NCBI GenBank assembly: GCA_017471125.1
Contig: JAFUWR010000347.1
Span: 1 to 11,826 of the forward strand
Direction: 5' to 3'
Origin: Clostridia bacterium
Lineage (GTDB): Bacteria > Bacillota > Clostridia > Christensenellales > Aristaeellaceae
DNA length: 11,826 nt
How positions within the stretch are numbered: position 1 is the stretch's first letter; each line of letters begins with the position of its first letter. This document shows positions 1 to 6,799 of this stretch, in pieces. The notes under the pieces are model-generated. The model was not told the DNA's origin. It did not search any database and worked only from the letters and a program-made list of their open reading frames with translations. The position numbers were made by a program, and so were the translations under genes.

Positions 1-956
1 GCGGTGACGCCCACGGCCTTGTCGCCGTCCATCAGCAGGCCCGTGGCGGTGGTGTTGAAGATCACCTCGACGCCCGCGTCCGCCAGCGCCTTGTTCCACA
101 GCTCCACGCGCTCGTCCAGCGCGTTCTTGATCAGGTGGAAGCCGCCCTTCTCCTCGAAGAACGGGGTCTCGAAGCGGAAGTTCGCCTCCATCATGTCGTA
201 GCCGATGTTCACGAGCTGCTCCACGGAGTTCTTGCTCTCCTCTAGGCAGCGGTGCATCAGCGCCGGGTTGGGCGTCCAGTGGGTGTAGTTCATGACGTGC
301 TGGAACACCTCGTCCACCTCGAGGGTGGTGCCGCCCTCGCGGGCGTGGAGCACGGAGGTGTCCACGGCGAACGGGCCGGAGACCTTGATGCCGTTGACGC
401 CGGCCACGCTGCCGGCCTTCTCCAGCGTCACGACCTTCTTGCCCTGCTGGCCCGCGGTGATGGAGGCCATGAAGCCCGCCGCGCCGCAGCCGATGACGCA
501 CACGTCCGCGTCGTAGGTCTCGTCCGCGCCGGAGGTGGGGGTCACGGTCTTGGCCAGCCAGGCGTCCTTGTCGCCGCCCGCCTGGGCCACGCAGTCCGCG
601 ATGGCCTCCTTCACGGCCCGGGAGGAGTTCGTCGCGCCGGTGATGGCGTCCAGCCCGCCGGCCTGGTTCTCGATGATCGCCGGGATCAGCTGGTCCTGCA
701 CCTGGCTGAACAGGATCGGGGTCTCCTCCTGGGAGATGATCTGCACGTCCGTCAGGGCCGTCTCGCTGAAGGTGCACTCCACGGTGACGTAGCTCAGGTT
801 GCCGTAGGCCGTCGCCTGGTAGGTGCCGGGCTTGTAGGTCGCGGCCTCCGCCAGCGCCATGCCGCCCAGTCCCAGCGCCGAGGTCGCCGCCAGGCCCAGA
901 CCGGCCGCCGCGGTGCCCTTCAAGAATTCACGCCTGGAGAGTTCACGCTTTGCCAT
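1..956 (-). CDS. Tat-exported FMN/FAD flavoprotein reductase (fumarate reductase-like), partial
   Basis: Probably an exported flavin-dependent reductase that uses a small organic electron acceptor; the substrate cannot be read from this part. The first 318 codons are visible and the gene runs off the left edge. Residues 7-14 (SRREFLKG) are a twin-arginine signal, followed by an Ala/Gly/Leu-rich core to about residue 38; the likely cut is at an Ala-Glu-Ala site. There is no lipobox cysteine, so it looks secreted rather than a lipoprotein. Residues ~44-123 match the FMN-binding domain; DAITGAT (103-109) is the motif where ApbE-type enzymes attach FMN covalently to the last threonine. From ~150 a Rossmann FAD-binding fold begins (VIGCGAAG, 154-161, then VVTLEKA). 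The catalytic residues of the FAD_binding_2 domain lie beyond the edge. The ATG at 956 is preceded by an AGGAAGG ribosome site and an extended -10 promoter. Family is clear; the precise substrate (fumarate, urocanate, acrylates) is unknown. Confidence 0.88.
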   Translation of the reverse strand, partial: MAKRELSRREFLKGTAAAGLGLAATSALGLGGMALAEAATYKPGTYQATAYGNLSYVTVECTFSETALTDVQIISQEETPILFSQVQDQLIPAIIENQAGGLDAITGATNSSRAVKEAIADCVAQAGGDKDAWLAKTVTPTSGADETYDADVCVIGCGAAGFMASITAGQQGKKVVTLEKAGSVAGVNGIKVSGPFAVDTSVLHAREGGTTLEVDEVFQHVMNYTHWTPNPALMHRCLEESKNSVEQLVNIGYDMMEANFRFETPFFEEKGGFHLIKNALDERVELWNKALADAGVEVIFNTTATGLLMDGDKAVGVT

Positions 957-989
957 AGGGATCCTTCCTTTCATTAACTCGATAATACT

Positions 990-1018
990 ATTATAACAGA
1001 TTTACTACATAAATTCAA
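990..1018 (-). promoter_or_regulatory. sigma-A promoter of the flavoprotein gene
   Basis: Reading leftwards, TTGAAT (1018-1013) is followed after 17 bases by TATAAT (995-990), with a TGn extension (998-996). It lies about 35 bases upstream of the ATG at 956. The ribosome site AGGAAGG falls between them, at about 964-970. Confidence 0.72.
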
Positions 1019-1065
1019 GCCCATATAATATCGAAGGATCGTCATACGGATGTCACGCGCGTCGA

Positions 1066-1128
1066 TTGACAGCCATATTTCGATTTGTTATAATCAGCAT
1101 AGCATATTATAGGTATATATCAGGAGGT
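1066..1128 (+). promoter_or_regulatory. consensus sigma-A promoter and RBS of the deacetylase gene
   Basis: TTGACA at 1066-1071, a 17-base spacer and TATAAT at 1089-1094 with a TGn extension (1086-1088) make a perfect-consensus promoter. The ribosome site AGGAGGT (1122-1128) is 5 bases from the ATG at 1134. A second, weaker plus-strand pair, TTTACT (1001-1006) and TATAAT (1024-1029), also with 17 bases between, overlaps the divergent flavoprotein promoter. Confidence 0.82.
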
Positions 1129-1133
1129 CCAGC

Positions 1134-2405
1134 ATGCCGGGACAATACAGGAGACCGACCTTTTCCCGCGCCCGCCAGCGGGCGCTCAGACGTCGGCGGA
1201 TGATCACGGCGGGCATCGCCCTGGCGGCGGCGCTCTTGTTGGTGATCGGCGTCGCACTGGTGGTGAACCGCAGCCACTCGACAGACCGGGCGGTGCCCGC
1301 GATAGCGGCGACGGCCACCCAGGAGGTGCCGCAGGACGTGTTGCTTGATGGATCAGGCGACGGCTCTACCACCGTCACCGAGCGGATGACCGAGGAGGCC
1401 CTGGCCACTCCGACGCCCACGCCGTCCCCGGAGCCCACGCCGTTCACCCCCACGCCCTCGCCCACCCCGGACGTGGAGACCGGCAGCAAGCGCGCCCTGT
1501 CCCGGCCCACCCCCACCGCGCCGGGCTTCATCCCGGTCTTCTCCAAGGCGGACACCGACGAGAACATCATCGCCATCACGGTGGACGACTGCTTCCAGGC
1601 CCAGAACCTTCAGAAGATCGTGGACACGGCCATCGCCAACGGCGGCAAGCTGACCATCTTCCCCATCGGCGAGAACGCCATCAAGGAGGCCCAGGCCGCC
1701 ACCCTCAAGTACGCCTGGGAGCAGGGCTTCGAGCTGGAGAACCACACCTACACCCACAGCGGCCTCTACAACAGCACCGACGAGCGCCTGGCCGAGCAGG
1801 TGTACGGCCAGCAGATGGCCCTGAGCAGCATCCTCGGCGTGGAATACCACTGCCACTTCCTGCGGCCCAAGGGCGGCGACGCCCGCCGCGACCAGCGCAT
1901 GCAGATGTACGCCCAGCAGTTGGGCTACTACGGCATCGCCCACTGGAGCTGCGCCGGGTCCACCAGCACCGACAAGGAGATCGCCAAGGCCCTGAAGCCC
2001 GGCGCGATCTACCTGTTCCACACCACCAACAACGACTGGGACAAGCTGGAGCGGTTCATCCCCTGGGCCGTGCAGCAGGGCTATCAGCTCGTGACCTTGA
2101 ACGAGATGTTCGACTACCCCGACAACGAGACCAGCCCCCTGACCATGGACCCCCAGGACTACCCCATCCCCACCCTGGCCCCCTACGAGGTGGTGTACAC
2201 CTCCATGAAAAAGACCACCTACTCCTGGTACGCCTACCTGCTCCAGCAGAAGCTCATCGAGCTGGGCTACCTGACCGGCGAGCCCGACGGCGTCTATGGC
2301 CCCGGCTGCGGGGCCGCAGTCATGGCCTACCAGCGCGACCATAACCTCGAGGCCACCGGCGTCGCCGACGCGGACCTGGTGAGGAGCATCATCGAGGGGA
2401 CGTAA
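1134..2405 (+). CDS. Membrane-anchored polysaccharide deacetylase (CE4/NodB-like) with peptidoglycan-binding domain
   Basis: Probably removes acetyl groups from a cell-wall glycan, most likely peptidoglycan, outside the membrane. The 423-residue protein has a basic N-terminus (residues 1-22), one membrane helix (~23-44), a low-complexity linker rich in Thr-Pro (~90-130), a CE4-type deacetylase fold (~140-330) and a C-terminal PG_binding_1-like domain (~361-422, with LIELGYLTGEPDGVYGPG). Candidate metal and catalytic residues are all present: the Asp pair D151-D152, the H-x3-H pair H204/H208 in NHTYTHSG, R244 in LRPKGG, and H296 in LFHTTNND. The first motif reads TVDDCF where the family usually has TFDDG, so a cysteine replaces the glycine. 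A strong AGGAGGT fixes the start. It converges on the Ig/NlpC-P60 gene, another cell-wall protein. Family assignment is firm; the substrate is inferred from the wall-binding domain. Confidence 0.87.
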   Translation: MPGQYRRPTFSRARQRALRRRRMITAGIALAAALLLVIGVALVVNRSHSTDRAVPAIAATATQEVPQDVLLDGSGDGSTTVTERMTEEALATPTPTPSPEPTPFTPTPSPTPDVETGSKRALSRPTPTAPGFIPVFSKADTDENIIAITVDDCFQAQNLQKIVDTAIANGGKLTIFPIGENAIKEAQAATLKYAWEQGFELENHTYTHSGLYNSTDERLAEQVYGQQMALSSILGVEYHCHFLRPKGGDARRDQRMQMYAQQLGYYGIAHWSCAGSTSTDKEIAKALKPGAIYLFHTTNNDWDKLERFIPWAVQQGYQLVTLNEMFDYPDNETSPLTMDPQDYPIPTLAPYEVVYTSMKKTTYSWYAYLLQQKLIELGYLTGEPDGVYGPGCGAAVMAYQRDHNLEATGVADADLVRSIIEGT

Positions 2406-2461
2406 GGCAGTAGGCAGTAGGCAAATCGTTCGAGGCACCAGGCACCAGGCATCAGGCACCA
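2406..2461. repeat. Tandem heptamer tract (GGCAGTA then GGCACCA units)
   Basis: Directly after the deacetylase stop codon come two GGCAGTA units plus GGCA (2406-2423), then a 10-base interruption, then four heptamers of GGCACCA type (2434-2461, the third reading GGCATCA). All units start GGCA and keep a 7-base period. No coding role is seen. Confidence 0.75.
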
Positions 2462-2479
2462 GTCCAATGCCCGCCATTC

Positions 2480-2540
2480 CGTAGGGGCGCTGCCCCCAGC
2501 GCCCGCCTCGTCCCCCGTAGGGGCGGCGTTGCGCCGCCCG
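2480..2540. repeat. Two GTAGGGGCG palindromic repeat units
   Basis: GTAGGGGCG occurs at 2481-2489 and again at 2518-2526, each followed by a GC-rich inverted segment. In the second unit GGGCGGCG (2521-2528) pairs perfectly with CGCCGCCC (2532-2539) around a TTG loop. In the first unit GGGGCGCTG is followed by CAGCGCCC, also able to fold. Such short palindromes are known as interspersed intergenic repeats in Clostridia. Confidence 0.65.
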
Positions 2541-2543
2541 AGA

Positions 2544-2714
2544 CCTCATCCGTCATTTGCTCCGCAAATGCCACCTTCCCCAGAGGGGAAGGCATAGCGC
2601 ACGGGGCCAAAAGCCTTCCCCTTTGGGGAAGGTGGCCGAGCGAAGCGAGGTCGGATGAGGTTAGCCTTCCCCCGATGGGGAAGGTGGATCGACCGAAGGT
2701 CGAGACGGATGAGG
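2544..2714. repeat. Array of three CCTTCCCC/GGGGAAGG hairpin repeat units
   Basis: Three copies of one modular unit are visible. Each has a constant hairpin (CCTTCCCC, 3-4 base loop, GGGGAAGG), the bases TGG or their complement, a variable middle, and a constant end CGGATGAGG. Constant hairpins lie at 2574-2592, 2614-2632 and 2665-2684. Unit 1 is inverted (CCTCATCCG at 2544-2552, variable hairpin CATTTGC/GCAAATG at 2554-2570). Units 2 and 3 face right, ending at 2660 and 2714; unit 3 has the variable hairpin TCGACC/GGTCGA (2689-2703). The variable middle of unit 2 is a GAGCGAAGCGAG sequence that does not fold cleanly. The units resemble mobile palindromic repeats seen between genes of gut Clostridia. 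Confidence 0.72.
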
Positions 2715-2724
2715 TCCCCCGCCC

Positions 2725-2767
2725 ATCAAAAAACGGAACCGTTCGCGTGAACGATTCCGTTTTTGAT
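2725..2767. terminator. Bidirectional intrinsic terminator between convergent genes
   Basis: AAAACGGAA on the left pairs with TTCCGTTTT on the right, and an inner CGTTC (2740-2744) pairs with GAACG (2749-2753) around GCGT, with one mismatch between the two stems. The A-run on one side and T-run on the other give a U-tract on both strands. It can therefore end both the deacetylase transcript and the Ig/NlpC-P60 transcript, whose stop codon is at 2776-2778. Confidence 0.87.
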
Positions 2768-2775
2768 TTCCCCTA

Positions 2776-5700
2776 TCAGTCGTCGATGATCCTGCGGCCC
2801 CACAGGAAGTTGCGGGTGTAGTAATCCTGGTCGATGCTGGTGATGATGACGCCGTTGCCCGCGGAGGAGGCGTGGATGAACTGGCGCTTGCCCAGGTAGA
2901 TGCCGGTATGGCCGGTGGCCCCGCCGGAGCCGCTGCTGGTGAAGCACACCACGTCGCCGCGGCGCAGGTCGCCCCAGCCGATCATCTCGTAGTTGTTGTC
3001 CGCGCCCTGCTTGTAGGAGCTGTCCTTGAGCTTGATGCCCGCGCCGTAGTAGAAGGCCCAGTACACCAGGCCGCTGCAATCGAAGCCCTTGGGGCTGGCG
3101 TTCTTGTAGCCGCCGGCGTACACGTAGGGCATGCCCAGCTGGCTCTCGGCCAGGGCGATGACGTTCTCGATGTCGTCGTTGTCGGAGTAATCGGCGTCCG
3201 GCTCCGCGTACTTCTTGTCCTTGACGGTCAGGGTGGCTGTGGCGGTCATGCCGTTGTACACGGTGGCGGTGATGGTCACCGTGCCGGCGGAGACGCCGGT
3301 CACCACGCCGTCGGCGTCCACGGAGGCGACGGAGGGATTGGAGCTCTTGTAGGTCACCACGCTGCCCACGGTGCCGCTGGCGGCCTTGACCTTGTACTGA
3401 CCCACCTGGCCGATGGACAGCGTGCCGGAGGCGGGGCTCAGCGAGAGGCCCGAGGGCGCCTTGGACACGGTCACCTTGCAGTTGGCGGTCAGGCCGTTGA
3501 CGGTCTTGGCAGTGATGGTGGCGCTGCCGGTGGCGAGGCCGGTCACCACGCCGCTGCCGTTGACGGAAGCGATCTGCGCGTTGGAGGAGCTCCAGGTCAG
3601 GGCGGTGTTCGCGCCGTCCACGGCGGTGATCTTCGGCAGGATCGTGTAGCTCTCGCCCACGCCCACGGTGGCGGAGGTCTTGGTCATGGCGATCTTGGTG
3701 GGCACGGCCACGACCCTGACGGTGTAGGTGTTGCTGCCGCTGACGCCGTTGTGGGTGGTCACGCCCACCACGGAGGTGCCCACGGCCACGCCGGTGATCT
3801 CGCCGGTCTCGGTGTTCAGGTCGATGTACTGCGCGCCGGACAGGATGCGGAAGCTCAAATCGGCGGCGGCGGCGCTGCCGTCCGCGGCCTTGACGTTGAC
3901 CGCCGGGGTCACGCTCTGCTTGGTGCTCAGGGTGACGGAGGTCTCGCCGAAGGAGGCCGACACCGGGGTGCCGGTGACGTTGACGGTCACGCTGGCGGTC
4001 AGGCCGTTATAGGTCCTGCCGGTGACGGTGGCCCGGCCCACGCCCACGGTGGTCAGCAGGCCGGTGGCGCTCACCCGAACGACGTCGGTGTTGCTGGAGG
4101 TGTAGGCCACGTCCGCGGCCGCGCCCTTGGTGACGGTGCTGACGAGCTGGAACTGCATGCCGCCCGCGCTCAGCGAGACGGTGGCGGGCTCGATGCCCAG
4201 CGTGGTGGGGGCCTTGGTGACGGTCACCTTGCAGGTGGCCTTCATGCCGTTGGACGCCTTGGCGGTGATGGTGCAGGAGCCCTTCTTCAGGGCGGTCAGC
4301 GCGCCGGTCACCTCGTCCACGGCCACGATCTTCTTGCCGGAGGTGGTCCAGGTCAGCCCGCCCGCCAGGGACTGCTCGCCGTCCTGGTAGGTCATGATGG
4401 CCTCGAGGGCCGCGTGGCTCTCGCCCTCGCCCATGCTCAGCTTGCTCGGCATGGTCAGGGACTTGGCCTTGGCCTTGACGGTCACCTTGCAGGGCGCGCC
4501 GGTCACGCCGTTGTGGGTGCGGGCGTTGATGTAGGCCACGCCCTTGGACACGGCGGTGACCACGCCGGTCTTGGCGTCGATGGTCACGCAGCCGGGATTC
4601 GGCGAATCAGATGTCACGAAATATGTAAGGGTCGTCAGGGTCTCGTTGCCCGCGGCGGTGGCGGCCGCGGCCTTGAGGGTGCCCTTGTCGCCCATGCCCA
4701 GGGCCATCTCCGCGGCGCTCAGCGTCACCCGGCCCGGCTCGCCGTACACGGTCACCGCGCAGGTGGCGGTCTTGCCGTTGTTGGTGGTGGCGGTGATGGT
4801 GGCGGTGCCCTCGCCCACGCTGGTGACGACGCCCGCGCCGTTCACGGTGGCGACCCGGGTGTCGCTGGAGGTGAAGCTCACGGTGCCCACGCTGCCGGAG
4901 GGCAGGGTGGCGGTCAGCGCGTCGCTCATGCCGCCCGCGCCCAGCTTGAGGGCCGTGGGCTTGAGGGTCACCTTGGTGGGGGCCTTCTTGACGGTCACCT
5001 TGCAGGTGGCCTTCTTGCCGTTGGAGGTGGTGGCCGTGATGACGGAGGTGCCGGTCTTGACGGCGGTCAGCAGGCCGTTTTGGTCGATGGACACGATCTT
5101 CGGCTTGCTGGACACCCACTCGATCTCCGCGGAGCAGGCGCTCTCGCCCGCGGGCGGCACCAGGGTGGCGCCGACGGCCTGGGTCATGCCCACGCCCAGG
5201 GTGACCGTCGCCGCGCCCAGCTTGATGTCGGTGGGCAGGGCGACCACGCTCACCGCGCAGGTGGCGGTGGCCCCGTTGGCGGAGGTGGCCCGGATGACGG
5301 CGCTGCCGGAGGCCAAGCCCGTGATCTCGCCGGCGGGCGTCACGCTCACGCACTTCGGGTTGGCGGAGGAAGCGTCCACGGTGTAGGTCAGGCCGGCCAG
5401 GGTCTCGTTGCCGTTGGAATCGTAGGGCACGGCGCTGACCGTCTTGGTCTCGCCGGTGCCGACGTTGATGCTGTTGGTGGAAAAGCGCACGCTGGACGGC
5501 GCGCCCAGCACGGTCACCGGGCAGGTGGCGAACACGCCGTTGTAGGCGGTGACGGTGATGACGGCGCTGCCGCTGTCGTGGGAGGTCACCACGCCGTTCT
5601 GGTCCACGGTGGCGACGTTGGGATTATTGGTAGAATAGGTCACGGTGCCGCAGGCGAAGCCGCTGGGCACGGTGTAGGCGATCTGCCCGGTGGCGCCGCC

Positions 5701-6513
5701 GTAGCCCAGCTTCATGCCGGCGGGCTCCAGCGTCAGCGCGGTGGGCGCCTTCTTGACGGTCACCTTGCAGGTGGCCTTCTTGCCGTTGCGGGACTTGGCG
5801 GTGATGGTGGCGGTGCCGGCCTTGACGGCGGTGACGAAGCCGTTCTGGTCCACGGTGGCGACCTTACTGCTGGAGGACCAGGTGATGTAGGAAGCGCTGT
5901 CCTCGGGGGTGATGGTGTAGCTGAGGCCCGAGAACGTCTCGCCCACGCCGAGGGTGCCCTTGGCGATGTTCATGGTGAGCTTGGTGGGCTCCTTGGGCAC
6001 GGTGACCGCGCAGGTCTGGGTCTGGCCGTTGTAGGTGACGTCGATGTTGACGGAACCGGCCTTCACGGCAGTGACGACGCCCTGGGCGTTCACCTTGGCG
6101 ATGGCAGTCGCGCCGCTCTTGAAGGTGAGCTTGTCGGCGGGGATGTCCGCGCCGCTCAAGTCCTTCGCCGTCAGCGTATGGGTGCCGGAGACCAGCAGCG
6201 TGACCGCCGTGGTGTCCAGCGCGAAGCCCGCGCCCTGGGCGTCGTCCGCGGTGAGCTCCGCCTCGGCGGTGAGCGTCTCGCCGTCCTCGGCCTCGGTCAC
6301 GTCCTCCACGAACGGTTCGACCGCCGGGTCGGGGACCTCCGCCCCCTCGTCCTCCAGCGCCACCGTCAGCCCCTCGGCCTCGACGTAGGTGGCCAGGCCC
6401 ACATAGGGCTCGATGCCATCCTCCTCGGCCCAGGCAGCGCCCAGGCCCGCCGTCGTCTGCGTCAGGATCAGTATCAGCGCGAGCGTCGCGGTCAACCATC
6501 GCTTCATATTCAT
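2776..6513 (-). CDS. Secreted multi-Ig-like (Big_2) protein with C-terminal NlpC/P60 peptidase
   Basis: A large exported cell-wall peptidase: the C-terminal domain should cut peptide bonds in peptidoglycan stems, and the long Ig array probably spans or binds the wall. The 1245-residue protein has a signal peptide (1 to ~29, MKRW then a hydrophobic core, ending AWA), an acidic stretch (~30-92), twelve Ig-like domains (~95-1097, each ending in an A-T-C-x-V-T-V-like strand), a short Asp/Tyr linker and an NlpC/P60 domain (~1115-1245). The catalytic cysteine is C1146 in FDCSGLV, the histidine H1202 in GHTGIYLG, and the third residue probably H1214 in FIHASS. The ribosome site GGAGG (6523-6519) lies 5 bases before the ATG at 6513; an in-frame ATG two codons later is possible. 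There is no LPXTG or SLH anchor, so retention may rely on the Ig domains. Confidence 0.9.
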   Translation of the reverse strand: MNMKRWLTATLALILILTQTTAGLGAAWAEEDGIEPYVGLATYVEAEGLTVALEDEGAEVPDPAVEPFVEDVTEAEDGETLTAEAELTADDAQGAGFALDTTAVTLLVSGTHTLTAKDLSGADIPADKLTFKSGATAIAKVNAQGVVTAVKAGSVNIDVTYNGQTQTCAVTVPKEPTKLTMNIAKGTLGVGETFSGLSYTITPEDSASYITWSSSSKVATVDQNGFVTAVKAGTATITAKSRNGKKATCKVTVKKAPTALTLEPAGMKLGYGGATGQIAYTVPSGFACGTVTYSTNNPNVATVDQNGVVTSHDSGSAVITVTAYNGVFATCPVTVLGAPSSVRFSTNSINVGTGETKTVSAVPYDSNGNETLAGLTYTVDASSANPKCVSVTPAGEITGLASGSAVIRATSANGATATCAVSVVALPTDIKLGAATVTLGVGMTQAVGATLVPPAGESACSAEIEWVSSKPKIVSIDQNGLLTAVKTGTSVITATTSNGKKATCKVTVKKAPTKVTLKPTALKLGAGGMSDALTATLPSGSVGTVSFTSSDTRVATVNGAGVVTSVGEGTATITATTNNGKTATCAVTVYGEPGRVTLSAAEMALGMGDKGTLKAAAATAAGNETLTTLTYFVTSDSPNPGCVTIDAKTGVVTAVSKGVAYINARTHNGVTGAPCKVTVKAKAKSLTMPSKLSMGEGESHAALEAIMTYQDGEQSLAGGLTWTTSGKKIVAVDEVTGALTALKKGSCTITAKASNGMKATCKVTVTKAPTTLGIEPATVSLSAGGMQFQLVSTVTKGAAADVAYTSSNTDVVRVSATGLLTTVGVGRATVTGRTYNGLTASVTVNVTGTPVSASFGETSVTLSTKQSVTPAVNVKAADGSAAAADLSFRILSGAQYIDLNTETGEITGVAVGTSVVGVTTHNGVSGSNTYTVRVVAVPTKIAMTKTSATVGVGESYTILPKITAVDGANTALTWSSSNAQIASVNGSGVVTGLATGSATITAKTVNGLTANCKVTVSKAPSGLSLSPASGTLSIGQVGQYKVKAASGTVGSVVTYKSSNPSVASVDADGVVTGVSAGTVTITATVYNGMTATATLTVKDKKYAEPDADYSDNDDIENVIALAESQLGMPYVYAGGYKNASPKGFDCSGLVYWAFYYGAGIKLKDSSYKQGADNNYEMIGWGDLRRGDVVCFTSSGSGGATGHTGIYLGKRQFIHASSAGNGVIITSIDQDYYTRNFLWGRRIIDD
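3223..6231 (-). repeat. Four-fold three-domain (A-B-C) super-repeat within the Ig protein
   Basis: The twelve Ig-like domains fall into three types in fixed order, repeated four times. Units are residues ~95-335, 336-589, 590-846 and 847-1097. The APT/APS linker after each B domain lies at residues 256, 511, 768 and 1019, a period of 255, 257 and 251 residues. A 42-base stretch is identical at 5747-5788 and 4982-5023 (offset 765 bases), and near-identical sequence starts at 4211. Type A ends in linkers such as ALP/AVP; type B carries the W(S/T)SS...NGKKATCKVTV signature; type C follows K-A-P-T and starts with a LxPxxxxLxxGG motif. Confidence 0.82.
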
Positions 6514-6570
6514 GAACGCCTCCAGATTATGTCAATTATTCTATCGGCCTATGTAAACACGATCGAATTT

Positions 6571-6599
6571 ATTTTACCACATATCGGATCAAATATCAA
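6571..6599 (-). promoter_or_regulatory. sigma-A promoter of the Ig/NlpC-P60 gene
   Basis: Reading leftwards, TTGATA (6599-6594), a 17-base spacer and TAAAAT (6576-6571) form a good promoter about 58 bases upstream of the ATG at 6513. The spacing and AT-rich context support it. Confidence 0.68.
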
Positions 6600-6602
6600 C
6601 AT

Positions 6603-6664
6603 TTTGTAACAAATTGCTGTGTCAAATCTGTGTCAACAAGCGGTTTTTTCAGAAAAACGCGCTT
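6603..6664. promoter_or_regulatory. Candidate regulator-binding region between divergent genes
   Basis: Just upstream of the Ig gene's -35 box lie a small palindrome TTTGT-A-ACAAA (6603-6613), a direct repeat CTGTGTCAA at 6617-6625 and 6628-6636 (11-base period, one helical turn), and an imperfect inverted repeat from AAGCG (6638-6642) to CGCTT (6660-6664) with a T5/A5 inner stem. AAGCGGTTT recurs at 6716-6724. The symmetry suggests protein binding; no regulator can be named. Confidence 0.45.
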
Positions 6665-6738
6665 ATTTTATTCCACCGCCGCGCCCTGCCCCGCCCCACA
6701 TATGGCAAAAGTGTTAAGCGGTTTACCGAAATGTAAGG

Positions 6739-6789
6739 TTGAAATCCGGCGGCCCATGCCTTACAATGGAAGCATCATATAGTGAGGAG
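6739..6789 (+). promoter_or_regulatory. sigma-A promoter and RBS of the epimerase-like gene
   Basis: TTGAAA (6739-6744), a 17-base spacer and TACAAT (6762-6767) are followed by a GAGGAG ribosome site (6784-6789) about 10 bases before the ATG at 6800. The promoter also rules out upstream in-frame starts as the main start. Confidence 0.73.
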
Positions 6790-6799
6790 TGGATAGACC

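Noticed and set aside
252..977. Plus-strand frame opposite the flavoprotein
   Set aside because: Composition shadow; it covers the flavoprotein start and promoter, and the minus strand has Tat, FMN and FAD motifs.
2544..2714. CRISPR array
   Set aside because: Repeats differ in orientation and have no regular spacer length; they are palindromic intergenic units, and no cas gene is present.
2872..6609. 1245-codon open frame antisense to the Ig protein
   Set aside because: It is a composition shadow: the product is dominated by Gly, Ala, His, Asp and Val with no recognisable domain, and it has no ribosome site. The opposite strand has a signal peptide, Ig domains and a peptidase.
6638..6664. 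Intrinsic terminator
   Set aside because: It lies between divergent genes, so no transcript needs to end there, and no U-run follows the stem. A regulator site fits better.
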